Shown here: positions 27,523-37,485 of the stretch, piece by piece
Position numbering within the stretch: the first letter of the stretch is position 1
Layout of the letters: each line of letters opens with the position of its first letter
Translations under genes and position numbers: made by a program
Assembly (NCBI GenBank): GCA_902526965.1
Contig: CABZMT010000003.1
Location: 56,709-120,708 of the forward strand
Source of the DNA: an uncultured Alphaproteobacteria bacterium
GTDB lineage: Bacteria; Pseudomonadota; Alphaproteobacteria; HIMB59
DNA: 64,000 nucleotides
Direction: 5' to 3'
The notes under the pieces: model-generated
What the model saw: only the letters and a program-made list of their open reading frames with translations
Database searches by the model: none
What the model was told of the DNA's origin: nothing

Positions 27523-28574
27523 TGAAAATTAAAAAATTAATTGATAGAAAAGCTCACGAAGTTGAATTTTTAAATATAGCTCAATTAGAAAAAAAACTAA
27601 TCAATGATATTTCAAATCTTGATATTTTAATATTTGATCGAAGTATTATTAAAAATCGATTAGTCAAAAAACTTCTAAGAAAGTTTTCAAGTAGATCATT
27701 AATTATTAAGGGTGAAGAAAAAATTAAAAGTATAGAGAATTACTCATCTTTAATTGAAAAAATCATTAAAAAGGGCATTCAACGCAAAAGTATTATTTAT
27801 TCATTTGGTGGCGGAACGATTGGAGACCTCTCTGGATTTTTAGCTTCTACAATCATGAGAGGCATCGAGCATGTGATGATACCAACCTCTCTTTTGGCCA
27901 TGGTAGATAGTTCTATAGGCGGTAAAACAGGAATTAACAGCAAATTTGGTAAAAATTTAATTGGGACCTTTAATCTTCCTAAAAAAGTATTTATTTCATC
28001 TGATTTTTTGAAAACTTTACCTAAGAGTGAGATCTCATGTGGCTTTGCAGAGATTATAAAATATAGCCTAATTGGCTCAAAGCAATTACATAAACTTCTT
28101 ATTTCTCAATCTAAAATTGATATTAATAAACTAATTAAACTCTCCATTAATTCAAAATTTAAATATATTGGTGATTATAGGGAAAAATTGAATTCTAAAA
28201 ATTCGAGATCAATTCTAAACTTTGGCCATACTATTGGTCACGCCATTGAAAATTCTAATTTTTATAAAGGCAATCTTAAGCACGGGGAGGCAATTTCTTT
28301 AGGTATGATCATAGAATTGAAAATCTCAAGTTTATTTAATTACTATCCTGAAAAAGTTACAGATCTAATTGAATTATTAAAAAAATATAAATTACCAGTT
28401 AACTACGGTAAGTATGTGAATAAAAAAACTATTCCTGCTATAATAAAAAGAATTGCATTTGATAAAAAAATTATAAATAAAGATGTTAATTTTGTTCTAA
28501 TTGGAAAAAGTGGGGGTTTTATTAAAAAGATTTCAATAAGGGATTTAAAATCTATTCTTTATAAAATTAATTAA
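27522..28574 (+). CDS. aroB: 3-dehydroquinate synthase
   Basis: The 350-residue enzyme converts DAHP to 3-dehydroquinate, the second shikimate-pathway step, using NAD and a divalent metal. The NAD-binding block SFGGGTIGDLSGFLAST, the TSLLAMVDSSIGGKTGIN motif and metal ligands in LNFGHTIGHAIE and LKHGEAISLGM are all intact. It shares TAATG junctions with aroK upstream and the CorC-like gene downstream. The aroK-aroB pairing is the standard bacterial arrangement. Confidence 0.96.
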   Translation: MKIKKLIDRKAHEVEFLNIAQLEKKLINDISNLDILIFDRSIIKNRLVKKLLRKFSSRSLIIKGEEKIKSIENYSSLIEKIIKKGIQRKSIIYSFGGGTIGDLSGFLASTIMRGIEHVMIPTSLLAMVDSSIGGKTGINSKFGKNLIGTFNLPKKVFISSDFLKTLPKSEISCGFAEIIKYSLIGSKQLHKLLISQSKIDINKLIKLSINSKFKYIGDYREKLNSKNSRSILNFGHTIGHAIENSNFYKGNLKHGEAISLGMIIELKISSLFNYYPEKVTDLIELLKKYKLPVNYGKYVNKKTIPAIIKRIAFDKKIINKDVNFVLIGKSGGFIKKISIRDLKSILYKIN

Positions 28575-29818
28575 TGACATTAATCGTTATTATAAAAATT
28601 TTAGCAATAATAATTCTACTTTTATTATCTGCTCTATCCTCTGGTTCAGAAACTGCTTTAACAGCAGTATCAAAACAGCGAGCTTTTAGACAAAGAGATA
28701 AAGGGGCAAAAAATGCAAATTTCATTTTAAAAATTAAAGATTTTAAAGATGAATTCATTACTGGAATTTTACTTGCTAATAACTTATTTAATATTTTAGC
28801 TACAGCATTAATGACAGAATTACTTGTTTCAGAATTTGGTGGTTTAGGTGTAACAGTTGCAACAATTTTTATGACATTAATGATTGTTATATTTTCTGAA
28901 GTAACTCCTAAGATATTTGCAATTAATAAGCCAATGACTTTTGCTTTGAGAGTATCTAAGTTTTTTTATTTTTATACAAAATTAATAAAACCAATAGTAA
29001 ATCTGATTAATAAGATTTCTAACAAAATAATTAAAATTATTGGTTTAAATTTAAATGCAGATCAATCAAAAATCATTGAAGAGGAATTTGAAGGAGCTGT
29101 ACAATTACAAAAACAATATTCAAAAGATGGGGAATATGAAGCAGATTATATGAGTAATATTCTTGAGTTAAAAAAGTTAAAAGTTGATGAGCTTATGACT
29201 CATAGAAATGAAATTTTATATATTAATTTAGATGATCCATATAAACAGAATCTCAAAATAATAAGTACATCCGCATATACAAGAATACCAGTTATTAAGG
29301 GTAATTTTAATAACCTCATTGGTATATTCGATATAAGAGATTTGTTGAAAGACTCTAGTATGGAGGAATCAAATGAAAGTATTGAAAGAAATACCTCTCA
29401 ACCTGTTTACATTCCACAAAACAAACTTGCCATGAAACAGCTTATTGATTTCAAATCTTCAAGAGAACATATGGTTTTAATTGTAGATGAATATGGAGAA
29501 ATACAAGGTTTAATCACATTAGAGGATATTATAGAAGAAATTATTGGAGAAATTTTTGATGAAACTGATACTGATGAAACTTATCTGGAGAAGATTGATG
29601 ATAGTAATTATTTGTTTAATGGAAATGCTAGTGTAAGAGAAATTAATAGAAGCTTAGATATTAGTTTACCTGATCAATTTGTAACTTTATCAGGTTTAAT
29701 ACACGATTTGGCTAAAGAAATTCCTAAAGTTGGCAAAGTCTTTTATGTTGAAGATATAAAATTACAAATTATATCTAGGTCTATTAATAAAATTAATAAA
29801 GTAAAGTTATCTATTTGA
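28574..29818 (+). CDS. CNNM/CorC-family (HlyC-like) membrane protein with CBS domains
   Basis: The 414-residue protein has a DUF21/CNNM transmembrane domain (about 1-150, with SALSSGSETALTAVSKQR), two CBS repeats (about 190-320; DELMTHRNEI and EHMVLIVDEYGEIQGLITLEDIIEEIIGE), and a C-terminal CorC/HlyC transporter-associated domain. Such proteins are linked to magnesium or cobalt export; some are called hemolysins by old annotation. It follows aroB in many alphaproteobacteria. The 3' end overlaps the converging bolA gene by 12 bases. Confidence 0.9.
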   Translation: MTLIVIIKILAIIILLLLSALSSGSETALTAVSKQRAFRQRDKGAKNANFILKIKDFKDEFITGILLANNLFNILATALMTELLVSEFGGLGVTVATIFMTLMIVIFSEVTPKIFAINKPMTFALRVSKFFYFYTKLIKPIVNLINKISNKIIKIIGLNLNADQSKIIEEEFEGAVQLQKQYSKDGEYEADYMSNILELKKLKVDELMTHRNEILYINLDDPYKQNLKIISTSAYTRIPVIKGNFNNLIGIFDIRDLLKDSSMEESNESIERNTSQPVYIPQNKLAMKQLIDFKSSREHMVLIVDEYGEIQGLITLEDIIEEIIGEIFDETDTDETYLEKIDDSNYLFNGNASVREINRSLDISLPDQFVTLSGLIHDLAKEIPKVGKVFYVEDIKLQIISRSINKINKVKLSI

Positions 29819-30064
29819 TATTTTTATTTCAAGAGAGTGAAGACCAAATTTAAAGACTGATTCAAGTTTTTTATGAATTGTCCTATGAATATCTATTTTA
29901 TTAAGGTTATTTTTATTTAATATTCTAAGTTCCACATGAGTTAATATATTAGATGAATTTTCAACTCCAGTATGTCCCTTATGTTTTGCACTATTATCAA
30001 TTATTTCTAAAATTTCGAATTGACTAATATCCTGTAAAAGGATTTTAATATTATCTAAATTCAT
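29807..30064 (-). CDS. BolA family protein
   Basis: The 85-residue protein has the BolA fold pattern, with a HVELRILN strand, a helix following NKIDIHRTIHKKLES and a final GLHSLEIKI. These correspond to the family's nucleic-acid-like class II KH fold. BolA proteins pair with monothiol glutaredoxins in Fe-S trafficking. It diverges from the J-domain gene with only 13 bases between the starts. BolA next to a J-domain gene, cobS and cobT is a recurring alphaproteobacterial block. Confidence 0.88.
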   Translation of the reverse strand: MNLDNIKILLQDISQFEILEIIDNSAKHKGHTGVENSSNILTHVELRILNKNNLNKIDIHRTIHKKLESVFKFGLHSLEIKISNR

Positions 30065-30077
30065 AATTTAATCTTAA

Positions 30078-30587
30078 ATGAATAAAAAAAATAAAATAGA
30101 AAATTTATGTAATCATCCAAATTGTAAGGAGGAGGGTGTTTACAAAGCTCCTTTAGATTATGATAATTTAAGTAATTATCAGTGGTTTTGTATGGAACAT
30201 ATAAAAGAATTTAATAAAAAGTGGAATTACCATAAAAAAATGGATGCTAATGAAATTGAAAATGATATTCGTTTTGACACCATCTGGAGAAGACCAACAA
30301 ATTCTTTCGGATCAGGAAAAAAGTTCTATAATTTTACAATTAATGGTGAGGATATGGGTTCATTTGATAACCCTGCTGCATATCAACCACAGTCAAATAA
30401 ATTATTAAAATCACTTACTATTTTAAAATTAGATATAAATACTGACATAAAATTGATAAAAAAAAGCTATAAAGAACTAGTTAAAGAGCATCATCCAGAT
30501 GTAAAGGGCAATAGTAAAAAAGTTATTGATAAATTTAGAGAAATAGTAGAAGCATATAACTACTTAATTGAAAGATACAAAAAATGA
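30078..30587 (+). CDS. J-domain co-chaperone with N-terminal Cys/His module
   Basis: The 169-residue protein has Cys11, Cys16, Cys38 and His41 in an N-terminal module (CNHPNCKEEGVYKAP, WFCMEHI), which could bind a metal. A J domain occupies about residues 110-169 with the HPD triad at 139-141 (EHHPDVKGN). It should stimulate a DnaK-type ATPase; the client is unknown. Position next to cobS (ATGA overlap) and bolA is typical of alphaproteobacteria. A C-terminal rather than N-terminal J domain is normal for this family. Confidence 0.88.
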   Translation: MNKKNKIENLCNHPNCKEEGVYKAPLDYDNLSNYQWFCMEHIKEFNKKWNYHKKMDANEIENDIRFDTIWRRPTNSFGSGKKFYNFTINGEDMGSFDNPAAYQPQSNKLLKSLTILKLDINTDIKLIKKSYKELVKEHHPDVKGNSKKVIDKFREIVEAYNYLIERYKK

Positions 30588-31537
30588 ATAAAATTGAGGC
30601 TCTCAAAAAAGACTTAATACAAATTACAGAAGTTTCATCAAAAGAAATTTTTGGCATACAAACTGATATAAAAGTTCCAAAATTTAATGAAACATCAGAA
30701 TATAGCCCAAAAATTGATGTAAATTATGTATTTGACGATAGTACAACAACTGCAATCTTGTTAGGTCTAAAGTTTAATAAAAGGGTTTTCTTACAAGGTC
30801 TGCATGGAACTGGGAAGTCATCTCACATTGAACAAGTATGTGCGAGATTAAATTGGCCATGTATTAGAATTAACTTAGACAGTCATGTATCTAGAATCGA
30901 TCTAATTGGAAAAGATGCGATAGTTTTAAAAGATAATAAACAAGTCACTGAGTTTCAGGAGGGTATTCTTCCTTGGGCTTTTCAAAATAACGTATCTTTA
31001 GTTTTTGATGAATATGATGCTGGAAGACCAGATGTTATGTTTGTTATTCAAAGAATACTTGAAGCGGAGGGAAAATTAACACTCCTAGATCAAAGTAAAG
31101 TTCTCTCACCACATCCTTATTTTAGATTATTTGCTACTGCTAATACTGTTGGACTTGGAGATACATCCGGTATCTATCATGGAACAAATCAAATCAATCA
31201 AGGTCAGATGGATCGATGGAATATAGTTGCAAAGTTAAACTACTTAGAAGAAGAGAAGGAAATAGAAATAATATCAAAAAAAGTTTCAGCTAGTAGTGAA
31301 GAAAAAAAAATTATTGGATCGATGGTCCAAATGGCTAATTTGACAAGAAAAGGCTTTGAACAAAAAGATATATCTATAGTCATGAGCCCGAGAACAGTAA
31401 TAATGTGGGCAGAAAATTATAAAATTATTAAAGATATAAAAAGCTCATTGAACTTTACTTTTTTAAATAAGTGTGATGAAAGTGAAATCGATATTTATAA
31501 AGAGTATTTTCAGAGAACTTTTGCAATTGATATTTAA
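30584..31537 (+). CDS. cobS: Cobaltochelatase-type AAA+ ATPase CobS
   Basis: The 317-residue MoxR-like ATPase shows an N-terminal segment, Walker A GLHGTGKSS (72-80), a Walker B in SLVFDEYDAG and sensor residues in LFATANTVGLGD. It matches CobS, which with CobT and CobN inserts cobalt in the aerobic vitamin B12 pathway. It overlaps the J-domain gene by four bases, and cobT follows with no spacer. No other B12 gene is present in the window, so an actual role in B12 synthesis cannot be confirmed here. Confidence 0.92.
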   Translation: MNKIEALKKDLIQITEVSSKEIFGIQTDIKVPKFNETSEYSPKIDVNYVFDDSTTTAILLGLKFNKRVFLQGLHGTGKSSHIEQVCARLNWPCIRINLDSHVSRIDLIGKDAIVLKDNKQVTEFQEGILPWAFQNNVSLVFDEYDAGRPDVMFVIQRILEAEGKLTLLDQSKVLSPHPYFRLFATANTVGLGDTSGIYHGTNQINQGQMDRWNIVAKLNYLEEEKEIEIISKKVSASSEEKKIIGSMVQMANLTRKGFEQKDISIVMSPRTVIMWAENYKIIKDIKSSLNFTFLNKCDESEIDIYKEYFQRTFAIDI

Positions 31538-33331
31538 TTGGCCGATTTAAAACAATTAAAACTTCCTAAACAAATCTCAAATACACTCAATTCTGTTAAT
31601 AAGACTCTATCTGAAAACAAAGACTTAAAAATAAATGTTAATTCAAATATTGTTTTAGAAAAAGATGATACTTTAAACCTTCCATCTATTTCAAATATTT
31701 TCAACTATGAAGATATGCGAAGTGCAGCAGACTCCTTTGCTCTAAAAAAAAAATACCATAATGAAAAACAATTAAACCAAATAACCTCTCAAAATGTTGA
31801 TATTAAAGAAGAAATTATTTTTTTAGAACGTTTGCGATATGAAACTTATGGCTCGAGACCTTTTAAAGGCATAGTTAAAAATATTGAGAATAAGTGGCTA
31901 AAAAGATTAGAGATTTTAAATCAAAAAAAACAAAAGGACTCTAAAGATTTATTTTACTTTACTTTGACACTTTTTTTTATTGATTTTGTTAATGGTAAAA
32001 AGTGGAAACTGAATAATAAATATCTGAAAAATATAACGTCTAAGGACAATGTATCTGAATTTTTTAATATACTTCAAGAATTATCTCAAAATATAAAAGA
32101 ACAAAAAAAATACTTATCTTTATCTGTAGATCTTCTCAGAAATATCTTTCCGTCACTTGAAGAAGAAAATAAGCCAGATGATAAGAACCTTGATGAAGCA
32201 AAAGACGAAGAGGATTTCAATCAGCAAGAAAATCAAGAAGAAAATCAAGCTCAGAAACCTGAAGAAAGCCAGTTAGACGATAGTATGCATACTCCTGAAA
32301 GTGACACGGATAATGATCAATCAAGCGTTCAAGGAGAAGAGGTCGATATTGAAATTTCAGACCAACAAATTGATGATATAATTAAATCCATTGATAGTTA
32401 CAGAAACTTAAGTCAAAATTATAAAACTGCAACAAATCAATACGATGAAATAATTGAAGCTTTTAAACTATGTGACCATGAAGAATTAGTAGCTCTAAGA
32501 AAACAGCTCGATGAAAAATGCGATTTGTATCAAAAACAGATATCAAGATTAGCTAATAAATTATATCGTAAACTTCAATCTAAGCAAAATAGATCATGGA
32601 ATTTTGATTTAGATGAAGGTGTACTAGATACATCTAAGCTCACGCGAGTTATAACTAATTCAAACAATTCACTATCTTTCAAAAAAGAGAAGGAAATTAA
32701 ATTCGAAGATACAACCGTAACTTTATTAATTGATAACTCTGGATCTATGAGAGGAAAACCAATTATGATTGCTGCTTTAACCACAGATATGATCGCAGCC
32801 ACTTTGGAAAAATGTAAAATCAAAGTTGAAATACTTGGTTTTACAACAAAGGCTTGGAAAGGTGGGAAGACTCGAGAGCATTGGCTCAAAAACGGGAAGC
32901 AGAAAAATCCTGGAAGGCTAAATGATCTTAGACATATCATTTATAAATCAGCAGACCAAAACTCAAAAAAATCTAAGATAAATTTAGGCCTTATGTTAAA
33001 AGAAGGACTTTTAAAAGAAAATATTGATGGTGAAGCACTTCTTTGGGCCAGTTCGAGGATTTCAAAGAGACCTGAAAGTAGAAAAATTTTAATTGTAATA
33101 TCTGATGGGGCACCAGTAGATGACTCTACATTATCTGTGAATAACAGTAATTATTTAGAAAAACATCTAAAAAGCACTATTGTTGCGATAGAGCAGAAAT
33201 CAAATATTGAATTATTAGCAATTGGTATTGGGCATAATGTTGGTCAGTATTACAGTAAGGCTATTACCATTCATGATGTAGAGGAGTTAGGCGGTATTAT
33301 GTTTGAGAAAATAGAATCATTATTTAACTAA
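31538..33331 (+). CDS. cobT: Cobaltochelatase subunit CobT, VWA-domain protein
   Basis: The 597-residue protein has an N-terminal helical part, an acidic Gln/Glu/Asp-rich linker (about 208-275) and a C-terminal von Willebrand A domain with the MIDAS motif DNSGSM (399-404). It matches CobT, the partner of CobS. The start is TTG directly abutting the cobS stop (TAATTG); no ATG occurs near it and no Shine-Dalgarno sequence is visible, so translation may depend on cobS. The 3' end overlaps the converging tgt gene by 12 bases. Confidence 0.92.
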   Translation: MADLKQLKLPKQISNTLNSVNKTLSENKDLKINVNSNIVLEKDDTLNLPSISNIFNYEDMRSAADSFALKKKYHNEKQLNQITSQNVDIKEEIIFLERLRYETYGSRPFKGIVKNIENKWLKRLEILNQKKQKDSKDLFYFTLTLFFIDFVNGKKWKLNNKYLKNITSKDNVSEFFNILQELSQNIKEQKKYLSLSVDLLRNIFPSLEEENKPDDKNLDEAKDEEDFNQQENQEENQAQKPEESQLDDSMHTPESDTDNDQSSVQGEEVDIEISDQQIDDIIKSIDSYRNLSQNYKTATNQYDEIIEAFKLCDHEELVALRKQLDEKCDLYQKQISRLANKLYRKLQSKQNRSWNFDLDEGVLDTSKLTRVITNSNNSLSFKKEKEIKFEDTTVTLLIDNSGSMRGKPIMIAALTTDMIAATLEKCKIKVEILGFTTKAWKGGKTREHWLKNGKQKNPGRLNDLRHIIYKSADQNSKKSKINLGLMLKEGLLKENIDGEALLWASSRISKRPESRKILIVISDGAPVDDSTLSVNNSNYLEKHLKSTIVAIEQKSNIELLAIGIGHNVGQYYSKAITIHDVEELGGIMFEKIESLFN

Positions 33332-34522
33332 ATTAGATAAAATATTACTCTTATACTCTTCAAACTTATTCTCATTTATTGATATTCTTATTTCCTCAAA
33401 AAATTTATTCATAAACCAAATATTATAAATTGATAAAATAATCATCCCTAACATTTCATTAGACTTAAATAAATGGTGTAAATACGATTTTGAGAATTTA
33501 TTGATTTCCTGTATTTCACAATCCTCATCTAAACTGGAATGATCATCTTTGTATTTTGAATTATTTAAATTAATTCCGTTACTACTTAGTTTTGACATCA
33601 TTATACCATGTCTTGCAATTCTAGTTGGTGACACACAATCAAACGTATCGTATCCTGAACTTACACCGTGTAAAATATCATCTAATCCTCCAATTCCTAA
33701 AATATGTATTGGTTTGGATTTATCCAAATAGTTTTCACAGAAAGAAAAAATATCGTACATTTGGTTTTTTGTACTACCCAAGGAACCCCCTATTGCAAGT
33801 CCATCAAAATCTTTTGAGCAAGTCTCTTCACATGCAATCTTTCTTAAATCTTCATAGACACCACCTTGTATTATTCCATACAGAAACTGTTTCCCAGAGG
33901 AGCCAAAAGTTGGTTCATAATTTCTAAATTGTAAGTCAAATGAATTTTTACATCTTTCTGCCCAACGATGACTCATATACATAGACTTTTCCGTATATTT
34001 CTTTGAAACGTTAAAAGGTGTGCATTCATCTAAAACAAATATTAAATCAGCACCAAAGTCACGTTGTAATTCAATAGACCTTTCAGGTGAGAGAAATACT
34101 TTATCACCGTTAATATAATTTCTAAAAAAAGCTCCCTCTTCATTTATTTTTATTAGAGACTTCCTTTTTATACTGTTATTTTTTCCTTTTATTTCTTCTG
34201 AAACTGAGCCATATCCTAGTGAAAAAATTTGGTACCCACCACTGTCAGTCATCATGGGTCCATTCCAATGAGTAAAATTCTGTAAACCGCCTTCTTTTGA
34301 AATTATCTCTGGCCCCGGTTGAAGCATTAAATGGTAGGTATTAGAGAGGATAATTTGCGTGCTTGCTAATTTTAATTGCGAAGGTAATACAGATTTAACA
34401 GTGGCTTTAGTACCACAGAAAATAAAAGCTGGGGTATTTATTTTACCATGTGCAGTAGCAATTAAACCAAGTCGGGCACTAGATAATTGAGATTTTTTTT
34501 TTACTTGAAAAAAATTAGTCAA
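33320..34522 (-). CDS. tgt: tRNA-guanine transglycosylase, with an altered zinc site
   Basis: The 400-residue enzyme exchanges guanine 34 for preQ1 in tRNAs for Asp, Asn, His and Tyr. Catalytic Asp93 ([10 protein letters not shown]) and nucleophile Asp295 ([13 protein letters not shown]) are present. The conserved CxCxxC zinc knuckle before SRAYLHHL is changed: it reads [18 protein letters not shown], leaving Cys335 and the His but replacing the other two Cys with Ile337 and Ile340. It overlaps the queuosine precursor transporter by eight bases, supporting a queuosine role. Confidence 0.93.
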   Translation of the reverse strand: MTNFFQVKKKSQLSSARLGLIATAHGKINTPAFIFCGTKATVKSVLPSQLKLASTQIILSNTYHLMLQPGPEIISKEGGLQNFTHWNGPMMTDSGGYQIFSLGYGSVSEEIKGKNNSIKRKSLIKINEEGAFFRNYINGDKVFLSPERSIELQRDFGADLIFVLDECTPFNVSKKYTEKSMYMSHRWAERCKNSFDLQFRNYEPTFGSSGKQFLYGIIQGGVYEDLRKIACEETCSKDFDGLAIGGSLGSTKNQMYDIFSFCENYLDKSKPIHILGIGGLDDILHGVSSGYDTFDCVSPTRIARHGIMMSKLSSNGINLNNSKYKDDHSSLDEDCEIQEINKFSKSYLHHLFKSNEMLGMIILSIYNIWFMNKFFEEIRISINENKFEEYKSNILSNLVK

Positions 34523-35282
34523 GTTTAGAAGGTAGAAAATTTTTAGCTAAATATATAAAAATTGTATCAAAAAGACTTAATAAAATTCTCAGAAAATAAA
34601 TACCTAGACCATAAGAAATAATTAGATCAAACAAAGGCACAGGATTTGAAGTTAAAATATTAAATGCAAGAACACTGAATATAATATTATCAATAAATTG
34701 AGAAATTAATGTAGATGCATTATTTCTAAACCAGAGATTTGTATTTTTATTTTTTAAATAAGAAAATATAAAAATATCAATTTTCTGGCTGATAAAAAAT
34801 GCACAAATACTTCCAACTATTATAGGAAATTGTGGAAGAAAAATCGTCTTAATTGATTCATGCATATCATAGCTCCAAGACCATGCAGGATGTGCATCTG
34901 GATTAATAGGTGTCATAGATATTGTTAGAAACATCAGCACTGTAGAAAATAAATAAGCTGCAATACCAAGATAAATACACTTAGTTGCAGATTTTTTATC
35001 AAAATATTCATTTAGAATGTCAGTACAAAGGAAAATTGAAATAAAAAGTACCGTTCCTAATGCCATAGGCTCAGGGAAGAAAGGAAAATCTACAACTTTT
35101 AGAACTTGAATATTTGCTAGTATTATTGCTATTGCTACGTAAACATAGATACCTGTTTTTCCAAAAAATTTTAGTGAAAATAAAATTGAAAAATAACAAA
35201 ACATAATTTGAAACAGCCAAATCATAACAACTGATGTGTTATTTAAATTATTAGATAAGTTTAAAAATAATTCTTGGAACAT
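34515..35282 (-). CDS. yhhQ: Queuosine precursor transporter (YhhQ/VUT family)
   Basis: The 255-residue membrane protein has about six hydrophobic segments. LGTVLFISIFLCTDILNEYFDKKSA and IDNIIFSVLAFN are characteristic of the YhhQ/QPTR family, which imports preQ0 or preQ1. It overlaps tgt, the enzyme that uses preQ1, so the pair makes a salvage unit. No queuosine-precursor synthesis genes (queC-F) are in this window. It starts exactly where the rpmB stop ends on the same strand. Confidence 0.92.
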   Translation of the reverse strand: MFQELFLNLSNNLNNTSVVMIWLFQIMFCYFSILFSLKFFGKTGIYVYVAIAIILANIQVLKVVDFPFFPEPMALGTVLFISIFLCTDILNEYFDKKSATKCIYLGIAAYLFSTVLMFLTISMTPINPDAHPAWSWSYDMHESIKTIFLPQFPIIVGSICAFFISQKIDIFIFSYLKNKNTNLWFRNNASTLISQFIDNIIFSVLAFNILTSNPVPLFDLIISYGLGIYFLRILLSLFDTIFIYLAKNFLPSKLD

Positions 35283-35576
35283 CTAGCTAGCTTTTTGGCT
35301 AACATTTTTTTCAATTTGTTTTTTTATTTTTAATGCTTTGTCAGTTAAAGATCGAGAACTTGCTTTATTTAGATATTGATCTAAACCACCATGTTTATCA
35401 ATTGTTCTAAGGGTTGAAGATGCTATTCTCAGTCTAAATTTTCTTTTAAGAGACTCACTGAATAGAGTAACACTATTCAAATTAACCATAAATCGCCTTT
35501 TTGATTTGATATTAGAATGACTTACGTTATGACCGGTTTGGTGTTTTTTTCCAGTAATATCGCAAGATCTAGACAT
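35283..35576 (-). CDS. rpmB: 50S ribosomal protein bL28
   Basis: The 97-residue protein begins MSRSCDITGKKHQTGHNVSHSNIKSKRRF, the standard bL28 start, with a basic core LFSESLKRKFRLRIASSTLRTIDKHGGLDQYL. It is the longer alphaproteobacterial form and has only one Cys, so it is a zinc-free version. It is a structural protein of the large subunit near the exit tunnel. It directly precedes yhhQ with no intergenic base and follows the HAD gene after a 47-base spacer that may hold its promoter. Confidence 0.96.
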   Translation of the reverse strand: MSRSCDITGKKHQTGHNVSHSNIKSKRRFMVNLNSVTLFSESLKRKFRLRIASSTLRTIDKHGGLDQYLNKASSRSLTDKALKIKKQIEKNVSQKAS

Positions 35577-35623
35577 GATGTGAGTTTATAATATAAAAGT
35601 TACTTTTTTACAATAATAGTTTC

Positions 35624-36445
35624 TTACAGTTTTAGCTCACTCATTGAGTATTTTGGTGTAAACTTATCTATAAGCTGATTAATATCGTCTTTTTTTGACA
35701 ACTGAGGTTTATGAACCCCATTTTTAATCCAAAGCGTGTCAAATTTCATTTTTCTGCCTCCGGCTATGTCGTGCCACAATGAGTCTCCAATTACCAATAC
35801 TTTTTTTTTATTTTTAATACTCATTCGTTTAATAATATCCTCATATATTGGTTCGTATGGTTTTCCATATCTAAAGACAGTTCCACCTAAATCGAAGTAT
35901 AGCTGAGCTACTGTCCCTCCACACATAGAAAGAGTGTTATTGTTATGCACCAAATAATCTGGATTTGCACATAAAAGAGGAAGTTTATATTTATAGATTT
36001 TGTCTAAATATTCAGCAAAATCTAAAATAGATAAACCATCTTTTAAATCTGCAATCATTGCAAAATTAGCTTTCTCAATATTTTTAGTGCAATCAAGATC
36101 AAAATATTTGATTTTCTCTTTAGATAGCTCTAAAGGAAAACATTTTCTACCATATTTTTTATAGATATCTTTATTAATATTATCTAAGGCAATTTGTCCA
36201 CTCGTAACACAATAATCAAATAATTTTTCACTATAGCCTAATCTTTTTAAATTGGCCTCAGATTGAAGCGAGGGATTAGCAGAATTAGAAATAAGAATAA
36301 TTTTTTTATTTTTGAATTTTAAAAACTCTAAACATTTTTCCGCTTCTAAAAATTTTTTATAGCCATTATGTAGAACACCCCACTGGTCAAATAAGAAATA
36401 GTCGTAATTATTAATTACGTTTTTGAAGGATGATATTTTTTTCAA
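35624..36445 (-). CDS. HAD-superfamily (class IIA, TIGR01459-like) phosphatase
   Basis: The 273-residue protein has HAD motif I in YFLFDQWGVLHNGY with nucleophile Asp20, a Ser/Asn-containing motif II (LISNSANP), and motif III/IV in VLVIGDSLWHDIAGG. The DxW rather than DxD at motif I and the LISNSANPS block match the TIGR01459 group, a cytoplasmic HAD hydrolase common in Alphaproteobacteria. The natural substrate is not known. It overlaps pyrD by four bases (ATGA), but that does not by itself show a role in pyrimidine synthesis. Confidence 0.88.
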   Translation of the reverse strand: MKKISSFKNVINNYDYFLFDQWGVLHNGYKKFLEAEKCLEFLKFKNKKIILISNSANPSLQSEANLKRLGYSEKLFDYCVTSGQIALDNINKDIYKKYGRKCFPLELSKEKIKYFDLDCTKNIEKANFAMIADLKDGLSILDFAEYLDKIYKYKLPLLCANPDYLVHNNNTLSMCGGTVAQLYFDLGGTVFRYGKPYEPIYEDIIKRMSIKNKKKVLVIGDSLWHDIAGGRKMKFDTLWIKNGVHKPQLSKKDDINQLIDKFTPKYSMSELKL

Positions 36446-37485
36446 GAGTATTGGCCAATTACCTCAGTAATACTTCTAAAACCTTGTTGTTGTATTAAAT
36501 TAATTAAATCTAGAGTCATTTTTTTTACATGATAAGGTCCTTCATAGGTAAAACTGCTATAAATTTGAATTAGAGAGGCACCTAATTTCATTTTTGTTAA
36601 AATATCATTGGCATCAAAAATACCTCCTACACCAATAATTTTTATTTTTCCAGAGGTAAGAGTATAGAAATCTCTAATTAATTCATTTGATTTAAGGAAT
36701 AATGGTCGTCCACTGACCCCTCCCTCTAGTTTCTCATTAACCATGGATTTATTTATTGTGGTATTTGTTAATATCAGCCCATCGACATCATTTGCTAAAG
36801 AAATTAGTGAAATATCTTTCTTGTCCTGTTCAGAGATATCTGGTGAAATTTTGAATAAAATTGGTATTTTTGAATTATTTTGATCTCTAAATTTGTGAAT
36901 AGTTGTAACGATCTTCTCAAAATTTTGAGATTTAAGATTATCCCTTAGACCAGGTGTATTAGGAGAAGACAGGTTTACTACAATATAATCTCCTAGTCTA
37001 TATAGTCTGTCGAAAAGTTTTTTAAGATCATCTAATATTTCGATAGTATCTTTATTATTACCAATATTAATTCCAATAATTTTATCTTGAAAATTTTCTT
37101 TTAAATTAGAGTTGTTAATATTTCTTTCAAAAACATCCATGCCTTTATTGTTAAAACCCAGAGAGTTTATGAGTGCTTTTTGTGCTGGGAATCTATGAAT
37201 TCTTGGTTTTGTGTTTCCCTTTTGAGGCAAAGGTGTCACCGTGCCCAACTCTGTAAAACTAAATCCCAGATTTAATATAGGATTGATTACTTCTGCATTT
37301 TTATCAAAACCTGCAGATAGGCCAATTGGGGTTTTAAAAGTTCTCCCCCATATAGTTTGTTCAAGTATTTCAGTATTTTTATAGGTTATCTTTGGGTAAA
37401 TACCCAATTTTAGAGCTCTAATAGATAGGTTATGAGACAATTCAGGATCGAGTTTTTTTAAGATACGGTGCGCTAAACTATACAT
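36442..37485 (-). CDS. pyrD: Dihydroorotate dehydrogenase (quinone), class 2
   Basis: The 347-residue enzyme oxidises dihydroorotate to orotate and passes electrons to ubiquinone. The N-terminal helical stretch (SLAHRILKKLDPELSHNLSIRAL) is the class 2 membrane-association domain. The barrel shows TPIGLSAGFDKNAE, IVVNLSSPNTPGLR with the catalytic Ser, and GGVSGRPLFLKSN for FMN binding. It overlaps lysS by eight bases. PyrC at 45-46 kb is the preceding enzyme of the pathway. Confidence 0.96.
   Translation of the reverse strand: MYSLAHRILKKLDPELSHNLSIRALKLGIYPKITYKNTEILEQTIWGRTFKTPIGLSAGFDKNAEVINPILNLGFSFTELGTVTPLPQKGNTKPRIHRFPAQKALINSLGFNNKGMDVFERNINNSNLKENFQDKIIGINIGNNKDTIEILDDLKKLFDRLYRLGDYIVVNLSSPNTPGLRDNLKSQNFEKIVTTIHKFRDQNNSKIPILFKISPDISEQDKKDISLISLANDVDGLILTNTTINKSMVNEKLEGGVSGRPLFLKSNELIRDFYTLTSGKIKIIGVGGIFDANDILTKMKLGASLIQIYSSFTYEGPYHVKKMTLDLINLIQQQGFRSITEVIGQYS

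Noticed and set aside
32575-32940. Minus-strand ORF of 121 codons inside cobT
   Set aside because: Antisense to the conserved VWA domain; no recognisable motif or start signal.
33625-33927. Plus-strand ORF of 100 codons inside tgt
   Set aside because: Antisense to the catalytic part of tgt; composition is random-looking.
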